Shown here in pieces: positions 46,050 through 55,688 of a stretch of DNA of 64,000 nucleotides (position 1 is the stretch's first letter; every line of letters starts with the position of its first letter). A program made the position numbers and the translations under genes. The notes under the pieces were generated by a model. The model did no database searches. It was given only the letters and a program-made list of their open reading frames with translations, and was not told where the DNA came from. Source of the stretch: Paraburkholderia lacunae (GTDB lineage Bacteria; Pseudomonadota; Gammaproteobacteria; Burkholderiales; Burkholderiaceae); the NCBI RefSeq assembly GCF_003353175.1, contig NZ_QHKS01000001.1:62001-126000 (forward strand), written 5' to 3'.

Positions 46050-46619
46050 CTAGCCGCCGGCATCAGGCGGTGGATACTTGACGTCCAGTATGTCGATTGG
46101 CTGCGGGCCGGCCGGCGTGTGCAGCGTGACCGTGTCGCCGATCTTCGCCTTGAGCAACGCGCGTGCGATCGGCGAGATCCAGCTCACGTGGCCGAGGTCC
46201 AGATCGACCTCGTCGATGCCGACAATGGTCACCGCATGGACCTCGCCGTCTTCCGTCGCGTATTCGACGGTTGCGCCGAAGAAAACCTGATCGACGTTCT
46301 CTTGCTTGCTGCTGTCGACCACTTCCGCGAGGTCGAGGCGCTTGGTCAGAAAGCGAATCCGCCGGTCTATTTCGCGCAGACGGCGCTTGCCATAGATGTA
46401 ATCGCCGTTCTCGGAGCGATCGCCGTTCGACGCCGCCCACGACACCAGCTTGACCACCTCCGGCCGCTCATTGTCGATCAGATGCAGGAGTTCATCGCGC
46501 ATGCGCCGGTAGCCGGCGGGCGTGATGTAGTTTTTCGTACCCGCGGGAATCTCGGGCTGCGCGACGTCGAGGTCGTCGTCACTCTCTTCACTCGACTCTT
46601 TGACAAAGGCCTTGTTCAT
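46050..46619 (-). CDS. greB: transcription elongation factor GreB
   Basis: A 189-residue factor that helps stalled RNA polymerase cleave backtracked RNA. The N-terminal coiled coil holds the acidic tip (ASNGDRSENGDYIYGKRRLREIDRRI), and the C-terminal FKBP-like domain ends with ISPIARALLKAKIGDTVTLHTPAG. The KR-rich segment after YIYGK distinguishes GreB from GreA. An acidic N-terminal extension (ESSEESDDDLDVAQ) precedes the usual start. Confidence 0.94.
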   Translation of the reverse strand: MNKAFVKESSEESDDDLDVAQPEIPAGTKNYITPAGYRRMRDELLHLIDNERPEVVKLVSWAASNGDRSENGDYIYGKRRLREIDRRIRFLTKRLDLAEVVDSSKQENVDQVFFGATVEYATEDGEVHAVTIVGIDEVDLDLGHVSWISPIARALLKAKIGDTVTLHTPAGPQPIDILDVKYPPPDAGG

Positions 46620-46720
46620 GATGGTCCGTTAACTGCAGCAAACGACTGCCTATCAAGGGTACACGATCAGGACAATGAGACAAATCGCTGTTACACGCTT
46701 CCCTTTTTTAAAAACTTTGC

Positions 46721-46726
46721 TATAAT
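46721..46726 (+). promoter_or_regulatory. -10 element of the first tRNA-Arg
   Basis: A perfect TATAAT lies 14 bases before the mature tRNA. No good -35 was seen at the right spacing. Confidence 0.6.
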
Positions 46727-46739
46727 CTCGTTTCTGCGT

Positions 46740-46816
46740 GCGGCTGTAGCTCAGTTGGATAGAGTACTTGGCTACGAACCAAGGGGTCGTGGGTTCGAAT
46801 CCTGCCAGCCGCACCA
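46740..46816 (+). tRNA. tRNA-Arg (ACG), copy 1
   Basis: A 77-base tRNA with CCA encoded. The acceptor GCGGCTG pairs with CAGCCGC. The anticodon loop CTACGAA gives ACG, normally A34-modified to inosine for CGU/CGC/CGA arginine codons. It closely resembles E. coli tRNA-Arg(ACG). Confidence 0.96.
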
Positions 46817-46827
46817 CTTATTTGAGT

Positions 46828-46855
46828 GGCCTCCCTCTGGGGAGGCCCTTTCGTT
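46828..46855 (+). terminator. hairpin between the two tRNA-Arg genes
   Basis: GGCCTCCC pairs with GGGAGGCC, followed by CTTTCGTTT. It is a weak terminator, so both tRNAs could also be on one transcript. Confidence 0.6.
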
Positions 46856-46901
46856 TCACCCCAGTTTCATCGCAGTAAAGCGCGATTTACCGTTTTAGCG
46901 T

Positions 46902-46978
46902 GCGGCTGTAGCTCAGTTGGATAGAGTACTTGGCTACGAACCAAGGGGTCGTGGGTTCGAATCCTGCCAGCCGCACCA
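46902..46978 (+). tRNA. tRNA-Arg (ACG), copy 2
   Basis: Identical in sequence to the copy at 46740, 85 bases downstream of it. Only short flanks are shared (one base upstream-side TG and the CAC after CCA). A recent tandem duplication of the tRNA unit, or gene conversion, explains the identity. Confidence 0.96.
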
Positions 46979-46984
46979 CCTATG

Positions 46985-47018
46985 AAGGGCCTTCCGATCG
47001 GAAGGCCCTTTGTTTTTT
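46985..47018 (+). terminator. rho-independent terminator after tRNA-Arg copy 2
   Basis: GAAGGGCCTTCC pairs with GGAAGGCCCTT, followed by TTTGTTTTTT. Confidence 0.88.
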
Positions 47019-47097
47019 CCAGGCAGCGTTTTTCCAGACCGCGCTCTGCCAGACCGCGTCCACATGCATGAATTCCACGGCGGCGTCACTGCAATGC

Positions 47098-47586
47098 CTA
47101 TCGCGGCGCCGACTTGATATCGCCTATCTGCACATCGGGCCTCGGCACGTCTTCGAAAGACACCTCGGCATTTCGCTCGCCGACCGGCTCCACTCGCTTG
47201 CCGATCAGCGCCTGCGCCTGATGCACCACGTCGTCGACGCTGTCGCCGAAACCGCGTTCGACAAACGCCCACAGCAACGCGATCCGCAGCGAATCCCCTC
47301 GCCCCTCCACCGTCCGGTGCCGGCCTTCGAACTCCGCGACACAGTGCGCCACGCCATGACTGATCCGCTCACGCACCTCCAATCGCTGGGCAGACTCCAG
47401 CACCGCCGCGGCCGCCTCCCAAGACGTAGGGGGCGTGAAATGGCCACCCCATGGCCGGCTACGGTCGTTGCCGCGGATCGAGACGCTTTCGCCGCTGTCG
47501 GTAAAGTGGATTTCGCGCACGAAGTCGTGCAGGCTGCGGACGACCCAATAGTCGAGCGCCGTGCCGGCGAGCTCGGCTACTCTCAT
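47098..47586 (-). CDS. DUF2591-like protein
   Basis: A 162-residue protein beginning MRVAELAGTALDYWVVRSL, which resembles the start of phage-associated DUF2591 proteins (ELTGAALDWAVAK type). FTPPTSWEAAAAVLE and GDSLRIALLWAFVERGFGD match later parts of that family in pattern. The C-terminal 45 residues (QAQALIGKRVEPVG, then SFEDVPRPDVQIGD) are extra. Function is unknown. It lies after spoT on the same strand and could be cotranscribed with it. Confidence 0.62.
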   Translation of the reverse strand: MRVAELAGTALDYWVVRSLHDFVREIHFTDSGESVSIRGNDRSRPWGGHFTPPTSWEAAAAVLESAQRLEVRERISHGVAHCVAEFEGRHRTVEGRGDSLRIALLWAFVERGFGDSVDDVVHQAQALIGKRVEPVGERNAEVSFEDVPRPDVQIGDIKSAPR

Positions 47587-47701
47587 GCGAGCTCTCCCTG
47601 AAGAACAGGTGAGACTCGTGGGTGGCCGGTGTGTTCAGATTCGAGCCGGTCTGGGTGAAGCAAGCCGAAGCAACCCAAAGCAACCCGGCGCAGCCGTCGG
47701 A

Positions 47702-50059
47702 TCAGTAGTCCGCCCGCTCGCGGTCGATCCGCATGCCGCCCTCGTGACGGTGATGCCCTTCCTCGCTCGGCCGTTCGCGGGCGATGCGCATCACGTCCGG
47801 ATTGGTCCGCACCCGGCGCATCACATTGGCGAGATGAACGCGGTCGCTGACTTGAATCACGAAGCGCAGCACCGTGGATTCCTGCGACAGGTCCTCGTCC
47901 ATTGCGATGTGGACGATGTTTGCATCCGCTGAAGTAATATCGGCAGCGACGCGGGCGAAAACGCCCTTGGTATTCTTGACCAGCACCTTCACCGCGACGT
48001 CGAATAGACGCCCCGGCTGCGGCGCCCAGGCGACGTCGATCCAGCGGCCTGGATCGCGCCGGTGGATACGCTGCGCCACACGGCAGTCCGTAGTGTGGAT
48101 CGCCATGCCAAGGCCGATGCCGATATAGCCCATGATGTCGTCGCCCGGAATCGGACGGCAGCACGCGGACAGCTGCACGGACATACCTTCAGTGCCGGTA
48201 ATGACCACCGGCGGCGCATGCGGGGCCGAACCGTCGGAGCGCGAGCCATCGTCGTCGGCGTCGCGGCCGCTCATCAGCACTTCGATGCGCTTGGCCATGA
48301 CCGCCGCGACACGCCGGCCCAAGCCTATGTCCGCAAAGATTTCCTGACGGTTCTTGTTGCCCGTCCACTGCACCAGCTTTTCCCACGCTTCCGGCGTCAC
48401 GTCCGACAACGCGAGGCCATAGCCCTTCAGCGCCTGATCGACGAGGCGCTCGCCGAGCTGCACGGATTCGTTCAGCCGCATCGTCTTCAGATAGTGGCGG
48501 ATCGCCGAACGCGCCTTGCCGGTGCGCACGAAACCCAGCCACGCCGGGTTCGGCTTCGAATACGGCGCCGTGATCACTTCGACGATATCTCCGCTCTTCA
48601 GCTCGGTACGCAGCGGCAGCAGTTCATTGTTGATCTTCACAGCGACGCACTGGTTGCCCAGGTCGCTGTGGATCGAATACGCAAAATCGAGCGCCGTGGC
48701 GCCGCGCGGCAGCGCCATGATCTTCGACTTTGGCGTAAACACGTAGACCGCATCCGGGAACAGATCGATCTTCACATGCTCGAGGAATTCGCTCGAATCG
48801 CCCGCTTCGCTCTGAATGTCGAGCAGCGACTTCAGCCACTGATGCGCGCGTTTCTGCACATCGTTCAGATCCGCGCCACCGTTCTTGTACAGCCAGTGGG
48901 CGGCCACGCCCGCCTCGGCGATCTCGTGCATCTTGCGCGTGCGGACCTGGAACTCGATCGGCGCGCCAAACGGGCCGACCAGCGTGGTATGCAACGACTG
49001 ATAGCCGTTCACCTTCGGGATCGCGATGTAATCCTTGAACTTGCCCGGCACCGGCTTGTAGAGCGCGTGCAGCGCGCCGATGCAGGTGTAGCACTCCAGC
49101 GCGCTTTCGACCACCACGCGAAAACCGTACACGTCGAGCACCTGCGAGAACGACAACTGCTTGTCGCGCATCTTCTTATAGATGCTGAAGATGGTTTTCT
49201 CGCGGCCAGTGACTTCGGCATCGAGCTTCGCGTCGGCAATCGCGCGTTGCACTGACTCGAGAATCTTGCCGACCACTTCGCGCCGGTTGCCGCGCGCCGC
49301 CTTCACCGCTTTTTCGAGCGTGGCGTAACGGTGCGGGTTGAAGTTCGCGAAGCTCAGGTCCTGCAACTCGCGATAGGTGTTGTTCAGGCCGAGCCGGTGC
49401 GCGATCGGCGCGTAGATATCCAGCGTTTCGCGCGCCACGCGGCGGCGCTTTTCATGCGGCACGGCACCCAGCGTGCGCATGTTGTGCAGGCGGTCGGCGA
49501 GCTTCACCAGAATCACGCGGACGTCACGCGCCATGGCGAGCAGCATCTTGCGGAAGTTCTCCGCCTGCGCCTCTTCGCGATTGCGAAACTCCATCTTGTC
49601 CAGCTTCGACAACCCATCGACCAGTTCCGCGACCTTCGCGCCGAAGCGCTCGGCGAGTTCGGCCTTGGTGACGCCCTGGTCTTCCATCACGTCATGCAGC
49701 AGCGCCGCCATGATCGCCTGGGCGTCGAGATTCCAGCCGGCGCAGATTTCCGCGACGGCGACAGGATGTGTGATGTAGGGTTCGCCGCTCTGGCGATACT
49801 GGCCGAGGTGGGCTTCGTCGCCGAAATGGAACGCCGCCTTGATTTCCTTGATTTCTTCCGGCTGAAGATAGCCGGACAAGGCGGACGTCAGCTTGGCGAT
49901 CGAAACGACATCATGCCGGCGCGGTTGCTCCGGCGTGGCGGTCGGTCCGAACAGATGGCGAAACGACTGTTCGAGGACCGCGTCGATGTACTTCCGTGCA
50001 GACGAAGGTGAGTCGGCGTCGCGTTCCGCTTCCGTAGCGGTGGGCGGGGTCGTACTCAT
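47702..50059 (-). CDS. spoT: bifunctional (p)ppGpp synthetase/hydrolase
   Basis: A 785-residue RelA/SpoT protein. The N-terminal HD hydrolase is intact (ALLHDVMEDQG and RLHNMRTL), so it can degrade (p)ppGpp. The synthetase domain has REKTIFSIYKKMRDK and NGYQSLHTTL, followed by TGS (DLFPDAVYVFTPKSK) and a C-terminal ACT domain. An intact HD plus location beside rpoZ and gmk marks this as SpoT rather than RelA. ATG 50059 starts MSTTPPTATEAE; 50110 is less likely. Confidence 0.95.
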   Translation of the reverse strand: MSTTPPTATEAERDADSPSSARKYIDAVLEQSFRHLFGPTATPEQPRRHDVVSIAKLTSALSGYLQPEEIKEIKAAFHFGDEAHLGQYRQSGEPYITHPVAVAEICAGWNLDAQAIMAALLHDVMEDQGVTKAELAERFGAKVAELVDGLSKLDKMEFRNREEAQAENFRKMLLAMARDVRVILVKLADRLHNMRTLGAVPHEKRRRVARETLDIYAPIAHRLGLNNTYRELQDLSFANFNPHRYATLEKAVKAARGNRREVVGKILESVQRAIADAKLDAEVTGREKTIFSIYKKMRDKQLSFSQVLDVYGFRVVVESALECYTCIGALHALYKPVPGKFKDYIAIPKVNGYQSLHTTLVGPFGAPIEFQVRTRKMHEIAEAGVAAHWLYKNGGADLNDVQKRAHQWLKSLLDIQSEAGDSSEFLEHVKIDLFPDAVYVFTPKSKIMALPRGATALDFAYSIHSDLGNQCVAVKINNELLPLRTELKSGDIVEVITAPYSKPNPAWLGFVRTGKARSAIRHYLKTMRLNESVQLGERLVDQALKGYGLALSDVTPEAWEKLVQWTGNKNRQEIFADIGLGRRVAAVMAKRIEVLMSGRDADDDGSRSDGSAPHAPPVVITGTEGMSVQLSACCRPIPGDDIMGYIGIGLGMAIHTTDCRVAQRIHRRDPGRWIDVAWAPQPGRLFDVAVKVLVKNTKGVFARVAADITSADANIVHIAMDEDLSQESTVLRFVIQVSDRVHLANVMRRVRTNPDVMRIARERPSEEGHHRHEGGMRIDRERADY

Positions 50060-50155
50060 GTTCGCCTCCGTAGCGGTTAGGGTTGGACGCCGGTCTGCAC
50101 GTTGATGCAATTACGCGTGGCAAATACGTGGCAGTCGAAAACGGAACAATGCGCC

Positions 50156-50359
50156 TTAAACAGGCACCTTCTTCAGCATTTCGACGCCGACCTGGCCAGC
50201 TGCGATTTCACGCAACGCGACGACCGTGGGCTTGTCGCGACTTTCGATCTTCGGCGTGTGGCCTTGAGCGAGCTGACGCGCGCGATAGGTTGCGGCAAGC
50301 GCGAGTTCAAAACGATTCGGGATCTGTTTGAGGCAGTCTTCGACGGTAATGCGGGCCAT
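50156..50359 (-). CDS. rpoZ: RNA polymerase omega subunit
   Basis: A 67-residue RpoZ with [29 protein letters not shown] at the N-terminus, the conserved beta'-binding region. It assists beta' folding and, with SpoT's ppGpp, contributes to the stringent response. It lies between gmk and spoT on the same strand, as in most proteobacteria. Confidence 0.96.
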
Positions 50360-50419
50360 GTTGGGTTCCTTCTCAGTATGTTGCTTATTCTACCTTATGT
50401 GCTCGGTACACCGCCGCGC

Positions 50420-51100
50420 TCACGCGTGCGGCAGGTGAATGCCGAGCTGCACGAAAAGCTGCGTGTGGCGTGCGTATTGCGAGGCGAAGCGCGAGCGCGT
50501 CGCGGCCACCAGACACCGCAGTTCGCCGAGCGCGCGCTCGAAGCTGTCGTTGATCACGACGTACTCCGCTTCGGCCGCGTGGGCCATCTCGCTGCCGGCT
50601 GCGAGCAGCCGCCGCGTGATCACATTCGGCTCGTCCTGGCCGCGCTTTTTCAAACGCTCTTCGAGCGCGTCGAGCGACGGCGGCAGGATGAAAATTTCGA
50701 CCGCGTTGTGAAACTGCTTCTTCACCTGCTGCGCGCCTTGCCAGTCGATTTCGAGCAGCACGTCGTGGCCGCTTTTCATCTGCTCTTCGATCCACACGCG
50801 CGACGTCGCGTAGTAGTTGCCGTGCACTTCCGCGCTTTCAAGAAACTCGCCGGCCGCGTGACGCGTCAGGAAATCGTCGACGGTTGTGAAGTGATAGTGC
50901 TCGCCGTCCTGTTCCTTCGGACGCGGCGGGCGCGTCGTGTATGAGATCGACAGACGGATCGCTTCGTCGCCGGCAAGCAGCGCGTTCACGAGCGTCGACT
51001 TGCCCGCGCCCGACGGCGCCACCACCATGAACAGGTTGCCGGGATATGCGCCGGCATAAGGATTGCGCGGTGCGCTGGTTTCGCGTGTGTGGTCGGTCAT
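50420..51100 (-). CDS. gmk: guanylate kinase
   Basis: A 226-residue kinase that phosphorylates GMP to GDP. The P-loop is [19 protein letters not shown] and the GMP-binding segment is [21 protein letters not shown]. The N-terminus has a 24-residue extension before the P-loop region. It is 18 bases after yicC and 60 bases before rpoZ, consistent with a yicC-gmk-rpoZ-spoT operon. Confidence 0.96.
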   Translation of the reverse strand: MTDHTRETSAPRNPYAGAYPGNLFMVVAPSGAGKSTLVNALLAGDEAIRLSISYTTRPPRPKEQDGEHYHFTTVDDFLTRHAAGEFLESAEVHGNYYATSRVWIEEQMKSGHDVLLEIDWQGAQQVKKQFHNAVEIFILPPSLDALEERLKKRGQDEPNVITRRLLAAGSEMAHAAEAEYVVINDSFERALGELRCLVAATRSRFASQYARHTQLFVQLGIHLPHA

Positions 51101-51118
51101 GTTCGTATTGCTCCAGCC

Positions 51119-52042
51119 TTATTCCAGATTTTGTACTTGCTCGCGCATCTGTTCGATGAGCAGCTTCAAGGTCATCGACGAATCCGCCAGTTCTTTCGCG
51201 GCCGCTTTCGAGCCGAGCGTGTTCGCTTCGCGATTGAGCTCCTGCATCATGAAGTCGAGCCGCTTACCGACCTTGCCGCCCTTCTGGATCACATGACGCG
51301 TTTCGTTCAGGTGCGCCGTGAGGCGCGACAGTTCTTCGGCGATGTCGATGCGGATGCCGTACATCGTCACTTCCTGGCGAATCCGCTCATTGATTTCTTC
51401 ACGCGAGACGATCGTCGCGGCCGTATCCGGCGCGGCGATGCCGAGCGCTTCCTGCAAACGTTCGACGATCTTCTGCTGATGCCTCGCAATCAGTTCCGGC
51501 ACGAGCGGCGTGATCTTCGTGACGATCGCTTCCATCTCGGTGACGTTGGCGAGCAGCATCGTCGCAAGTTGTGCACCTTCGCGGGCCCGCACGTCGATCA
51601 GATCGATAATCGCCTGCTTGCCGCACTCCAGCACTGCGTCGCGCAGCACGTCCGGCGAGACGCCGGTTTCGGCCAGCACGCCCGGCCAACGCAGAATCTC
51701 GCCGGTGCGCAGACGCCCCGCTTCCGGGAATGTCGACAGCACGGTGCGCTCGAGCAGCGCGAGTTGCGTCAGCGCATCCCGATTGATCGCACCGGCATTG
51801 GCCGACTGCTCGCTGCGCTGCAGGTTGATGCGGATATCGACCTTGCCGCGCGAGAGCTTGTTCATCAGCATTTCGCGCAGCGTCGGTTCGCACACGCGCA
51901 CGTCTTCCGGCATGCGGAAGTTCAGATCGAGAAAGCGCGAGTTCACCGTGCGCAGTTCGACCGATACGCTCACGCCACCTGTGCCCGAGGCCGCGACGAG
52001 TTCGCGCGTGGCGCTCGCATAGCCAGTCATGCTGTAGATCAT
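51119..52042 (-). CDS. yicC: YicC-family endoribonuclease
   Basis: A 307-residue YicC/YloC protein. MIYSMTGYASA at the start and the C-terminal KRLDFMMQELNREANTLGSKA motif are diagnostic. Recent work treats the family as endoribonucleases acting on RNA such as RyhB (family knowledge). ATG 52042 is chosen because it gives the conserved N-terminus; 52066 adds eight residues. Divergent from rph. Confidence 0.93.
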   Translation of the reverse strand: MIYSMTGYASATRELVAASGTGGVSVSVELRTVNSRFLDLNFRMPEDVRVCEPTLREMLMNKLSRGKVDIRINLQRSEQSANAGAINRDALTQLALLERTVLSTFPEAGRLRTGEILRWPGVLAETGVSPDVLRDAVLECGKQAIIDLIDVRAREGAQLATMLLANVTEMEAIVTKITPLVPELIARHQQKIVERLQEALGIAAPDTAATIVSREEINERIRQEVTMYGIRIDIAEELSRLTAHLNETRHVIQKGGKVGKRLDFMMQELNREANTLGSKAAAKELADSSMTLKLLIEQMREQVQNLE

Positions 52043-52264
52043 CGTATTTCTCGCGATTGTGGCCATGCGTTCGACGATGGCCGGAGAGTCGAATCGCCCG
52101 GCGTGTACGAGACGCGGGGCAGGGAACCGGCATTATCCCATTTTTGGCGATAGGACCCCTTGGAGAGCCAACGCACAGGCGGGCAGCCGCCGGGCGCATG
52201 GCCCACCCCGATCGGCTGTAAAATTGCGCTTTCCCTCACGCTTTTCTTCGACACCCATCCCAAC

Positions 52265-53005
52265 ATGACCGACAACACCCAACGCCCCAGCGGCCGCCAG
52301 GCCGATCAGCTGCGCGACGTGCGCATTACGCGCCACTACACGAAGCACGCGGAGGGCTCGGTGCTGGTCGAATTCGGCGACACCAAGGTCATCTGTACCG
52401 CGAGCATCGCCGAGACCGTTCCGTCGTTTCTGCGTGACCGCGGCCAAGGCTGGCTCACCGCCGAATACGGCATGCTGCCGCGCGCCACCCACACGCGCAG
52501 CGACCGCGAAGCGGCGCGTGGAAAACAGACCGGCCGCACCCAGGAAATCCAACGCCTGATCGGGCGCGCACTGCGCTCGGTGTTCGATCTCGAGAAGCTC
52601 GGCGCGCGCACGCTGCATATCGACTGCGACGTGATCCAGGCCGACGGCGGCACGCGCACCGCCAGCATTACCGGCGCGTTTGTCGCCGCGCATGACGCCG
52701 TATCGAAACTGCTGACGGCCGGCCGCATCGAAAGCTCGCCGATCAGCGATTACGTCGCGGCGATTTCGGTCGGCGTGTACGACGGCCTGGCGGTGCTCGA
52801 TCTCGACTACGACGAAGACTCGCAATGCGACACCGACATGAACGTCGTGATGACAGGCGCGGGCGGCTTCGTCGAAATTCAGGGCACCGCCGAAGGCGTG
52901 CCGTTCTCGCGCGACGAAATGAATGCGCTGCTCGATCTCGCGAGCGAGGGCATCAACATGCTGATCGCGAAGCAGAAGGAAGCGTTGGAGCACAAGAGTG
53001 AGTGA
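52265..53005 (+). CDS. rph: ribonuclease PH
   Basis: A 246-residue phosphorolytic 3'-5' exoribonuclease that trims tRNA 3' ends. [34 protein letters not shown] and [19 protein letters not shown] are characteristic. The start at 52265 ([17 protein letters not shown]) is the normal one. It overlaps rdgB by 8 bases. Confidence 0.96.
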   Translation: MTDNTQRPSGRQADQLRDVRITRHYTKHAEGSVLVEFGDTKVICTASIAETVPSFLRDRGQGWLTAEYGMLPRATHTRSDREAARGKQTGRTQEIQRLIGRALRSVFDLEKLGARTLHIDCDVIQADGGTRTASITGAFVAAHDAVSKLLTAGRIESSPISDYVAAISVGVYDGLAVLDLDYDEDSQCDTDMNVVMTGAGGFVEIQGTAEGVPFSRDEMNALLDLASEGINMLIAKQKEALEHKSE

Positions 53006-53645
53006 AGTTCGTCAAAGCAACGGCGCTGGCGCTTCAGGCTCGCCGTTGAAGAAAGTCGTGCTGGCGTCGAACAACGCGGGCAAGCTGCGCGAGTTCGCGG
53101 CGCTGCTCGGCGCGGCCGGCATCGAGCTGATCGCCCAAGGCGAGCTGAACGTGCCGGAGGCGGAAGAGCCGCATCCGACCTTCGTCGAAAACGCGCTGGC
53201 CAAGGCGCGCCATGCGGCGAAACTCACCGGCCTGCCCGCCCTCGCCGACGACTCCGGCCTGTGCGTGCGCGCGCTGCGCGGCGCGCCAGGCGTTTACTCG
53301 GCGCGTTACGCGCAACTGGCCGGCGGCGAGAAAAGCGACGCGGCGAACAACGCGCGCCTCGTCGCGGCACTGCAAGGCGAGGCCGATCGCCGCGCGTATT
53401 ACTACTGCGTACTGGCGCTCGTCCGTCACGTGGACGATCCCGAACCGTTGATCGCCGAAGGCCGCTGGCACGGCGAGATTCTCGATACGCCGCGCGGCGC
53501 GAACGGTTTCGGCTACGACCCGCACTTCTTCCTGCCGTCGCTGAACGCGAGCGCAGCAGAGGTCGAACCCGCGGTGAAAAACGCCAGCAGCCATCGCGCG
53601 ATTGCATTGCGGCAACTGCTCGCGCGTTTGACGGAGGAAGCGTGA
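52998..53645 (+). CDS. rdgB: XTP/dITP diphosphatase
   Basis: A 215-residue house-cleaning pyrophosphatase that removes non-canonical purine triphosphates. [14 protein letters not shown] at the N-terminus, [23 protein letters not shown] and [14 protein letters not shown] are family motifs. The start is GTG 52998, inside the end of rph, giving a 16-residue leader before the first motif. Its stop overlaps hemW (GTGA). Confidence 0.95.
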   Translation: MSEVRQSNGAGASGSPLKKVVLASNNAGKLREFAALLGAAGIELIAQGELNVPEAEEPHPTFVENALAKARHAAKLTGLPALADDSGLCVRALRGAPGVYSARYAQLAGGEKSDAANNARLVAALQGEADRRAYYYCVLALVRHVDDPEPLIAEGRWHGEILDTPRGANGFGYDPHFFLPSLNASAAEVEPAVKNASSHRAIALRQLLARLTEEA

Positions 53646-54871
53646 TTCCGATCAAACCGGCGCCCGCCGAGGTCGGCGCAGGCGTCATCAAGGCATTTAC
53701 CTTGCCGGGCAGCATTCGCCTGACGTCGCTGCCTCCGTTGGCGCTCTACGTGCATTTTCCGTGGTGTGTGCGCAAGTGCCCGTATTGCGATTTCAATTCG
53801 CACGAGTGGAAGGGCGACACGTTTCCCGAGGCCGACTACCTCGACGCGTTGCGCGCCGATCTCGAGATGGCGCTGCCGCTCGTGTGGGGACGCCAGGTGC
53901 ATACGGTGTTCATCGGCGGCGGCACGCCCAGCTTGCTGTCGGCGGCCGGGCTCGACCGGATGCTGTCCGACGTGCGCGCGTTGCTGCCGCTCGACGCCGA
54001 CGCGGAGATCACGCTCGAGGCGAATCCCGGCACCTTCGAAGCCGCGAAGTTCGCGCAGTTTCGCGCGAGCGGTGTGAATCGCCTGTCAGTGGGAATCCAG
54101 AGTTTCAACGAAGCGCATCTGAAGGCGCTCGGCCGGATTCACGACGCGGCGCAAGCCCGTCATGCGGTCGAAGTCGCCTCGACCACCTTCGACAACTTCA
54201 ATCTCGACCTGATGTTCGCGCTGCCGCAGCAGACGCTGGCCGAATGTCAGGCTGACGTGGAAACGGCGTTGTCGTACGCGCCGCCGCACTTGTCGCTGTA
54301 TCACCTGACGCTCGAACCGAACACGCTGTTTGCGAAATTCCCGCCCGCGCTGCCCGACGACGACGCCTCCGCCGACATGCAGGACTGGATCCACGAGCGC
54401 ACGAAGGCGGCGGGCTACGAGCGTTACGAAGTGTCGGCTTACGCGAAGCCGCATCGGCAGAGCAAGCACAACCTGAACTATTGGCGCTTCGGCGACTATC
54501 TCGGCATCGGCGCGGGCGCGCATACCAAGCTGTCGTTTCCGAACCGAGTGCTGCGCCAGGCGCGCTACAAGCATCCGGCCACCTTCATCGAGCAGGCGAA
54601 AGCCGGTGCGGCGGTACAGGAAGAACACGAGGTCGGGCCGCGTGATCTGCCATTCGAGTTCATGCTGAACGCGCTGCGGCTGGTGGAGGGATTTCCGGTG
54701 CATCGCTTCGTCGAACGCACGGGGCTGTCGATGACGTCGATCGAACCGGCTTTGCAGGAAGCGGAAAGGCGCAAGCTGATTACGCGCGATCACGAAAAAA
54801 TCGCACCGACACCGCTCGGTCAGGCGTTCCTGAACGATCTCCAAGCGCTGTTTCTGAAAGATCCGCAGTGA
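53642..54871 (+). CDS. hemW: radical SAM heme chaperone HemW
   Basis: A 409-residue radical SAM protein. The 4Fe-4S motif is CVRKCPYCDF (CxxxCxxC), followed by VFIGGGTPSLLS and GVNRLSVGIQSFNEAHLKALGRIH. HemW-type proteins carry the extra Cys in PYCDF and insert heme rather than acting as coproporphyrinogen oxidase, although often annotated as HemN. The start is GTG 53642, overlapping the rdgB stop. Confidence 0.93.
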   Translation: MIPIKPAPAEVGAGVIKAFTLPGSIRLTSLPPLALYVHFPWCVRKCPYCDFNSHEWKGDTFPEADYLDALRADLEMALPLVWGRQVHTVFIGGGTPSLLSAAGLDRMLSDVRALLPLDADAEITLEANPGTFEAAKFAQFRASGVNRLSVGIQSFNEAHLKALGRIHDAAQARHAVEVASTTFDNFNLDLMFALPQQTLAECQADVETALSYAPPHLSLYHLTLEPNTLFAKFPPALPDDDASADMQDWIHERTKAAGYERYEVSAYAKPHRQSKHNLNYWRFGDYLGIGAGAHTKLSFPNRVLRQARYKHPATFIEQAKAGAAVQEEHEVGPRDLPFEFMLNALRLVEGFPVHRFVERTGLSMTSIEPALQEAERRKLITRDHEKIAPTPLGQAFLNDLQALFLKDPQ

Positions 54872-54926
54872 TTGCAGCGCGCCAGAACGCCGCAGCCTGC
54901 ATTTTTCAGGTTACAATTTGTGGTTT

Positions 54927-55016
54927 GGAGGTGTGGCCGAGCGGTTTAAGGCACCGGTCTTGAAAACCGGCGAAGGAGCAATCTTTCCGTGAGTTCGAAT
55001 CTCACCGCCTCCGCCA
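54927..55016 (+). tRNA. tRNA-Ser (TGA)
   Basis: A 90-base class II tRNA with CCA encoded and a long variable arm (GCGAAGGAGCAATCTTTCCGT). The acceptor GGAGGTG pairs with CGCCTCC with one G-T wobble. The anticodon is TGA, reading UCA and related serine codons. A TACAAT -10-like element lies at 54912-54917. Confidence 0.95.
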
Positions 55017-55205
55017 AACATCCAGTGAATACGGGCCTTCAAGGCCCGTTTCTGTTTGTGCGCCGCATATTCGTGCGCCGCGTGTGCGCCGCGCGACCAG
55101 CCCCGCGATGGCCGAACTCCCTCGGTAGCCCACCCCCTCAACTTTCCCCCTTCCCGGCCGATAGCAGAGATATCTGTGCTATCGGCACGCGCCCAGGAGT
55201 CGATC

Positions 55206-55664
55206 ATGAAAGTCCATTCGCTAGCCGTCGCACTGGTTTGGGCCGCCGCGGGCATCGGCGCATCTGCCACGTTTGCGGGGACGCTGGCGGTGCTGACCGA
55301 AGACGACAGCACCGCCGTGTTCGGTCCGGCCAAGCTATCGAATCTGCAAGACACCGGTGGCAGCGCGAAACTCGGCGCTTCGGCGGCCACACTCGGTATG
55401 GACGCGCTGCGCGGCGCAAGCGGCAACATTGGCGTCAATCTCGCCGCCGGGGCGCTGAACGCGCAAGCGAACCAGATCGCGTTGATCGACACCCCAAAAG
55501 CCGAGATCGCCACACAGCAGAGCGTTCATACCATCGCACAGTTAACCGGCAGTTCCACCGCCGAACTCGGCGCCGGTGCACTGGCCGGCATGAGCGGCAA
55601 CATCGGTGTGAACATCGCATCCGGCGTGGGTAACGCGCAGTTCAACGGGCTGGTAGTTCACTAA
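55206..55664 (+). CDS. small secreted protein with GNIGVN repeats
   Basis: A 152-residue protein with a signal peptide (MKVHSLAVALVWAAAGIGASATFA). The mature part carries two imperfect repeats: ASGNIGVNLAAGALNAQANQ and MSGNIGVNIASGVGNAQFNG, joined by an Ala/Thr-rich linker. The pattern is reminiscent of repeat modules in secreted adhesin or amyloid-like proteins of Pseudomonas and Burkholderia, which is resemblance and not a domain call. No partner genes are adjacent. Confidence 0.75.
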   Translation: MKVHSLAVALVWAAAGIGASATFAGTLAVLTEDDSTAVFGPAKLSNLQDTGGSAKLGASAATLGMDALRGASGNIGVNLAAGALNAQANQIALIDTPKAEIATQQSVHTIAQLTGSSTAELGAGALAGMSGNIGVNIASGVGNAQFNGLVVH

Positions 55665-55688
55665 AGCGCGCACCGCGCCCGCCCCGGC

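Noticed and set aside
46740..46978. Integration site of a genomic island at the tRNA-Arg genes
   Set aside because: No integrase, no att-like repeat of a tRNA 3' end beyond the second full copy, and flanking genes are core genes.
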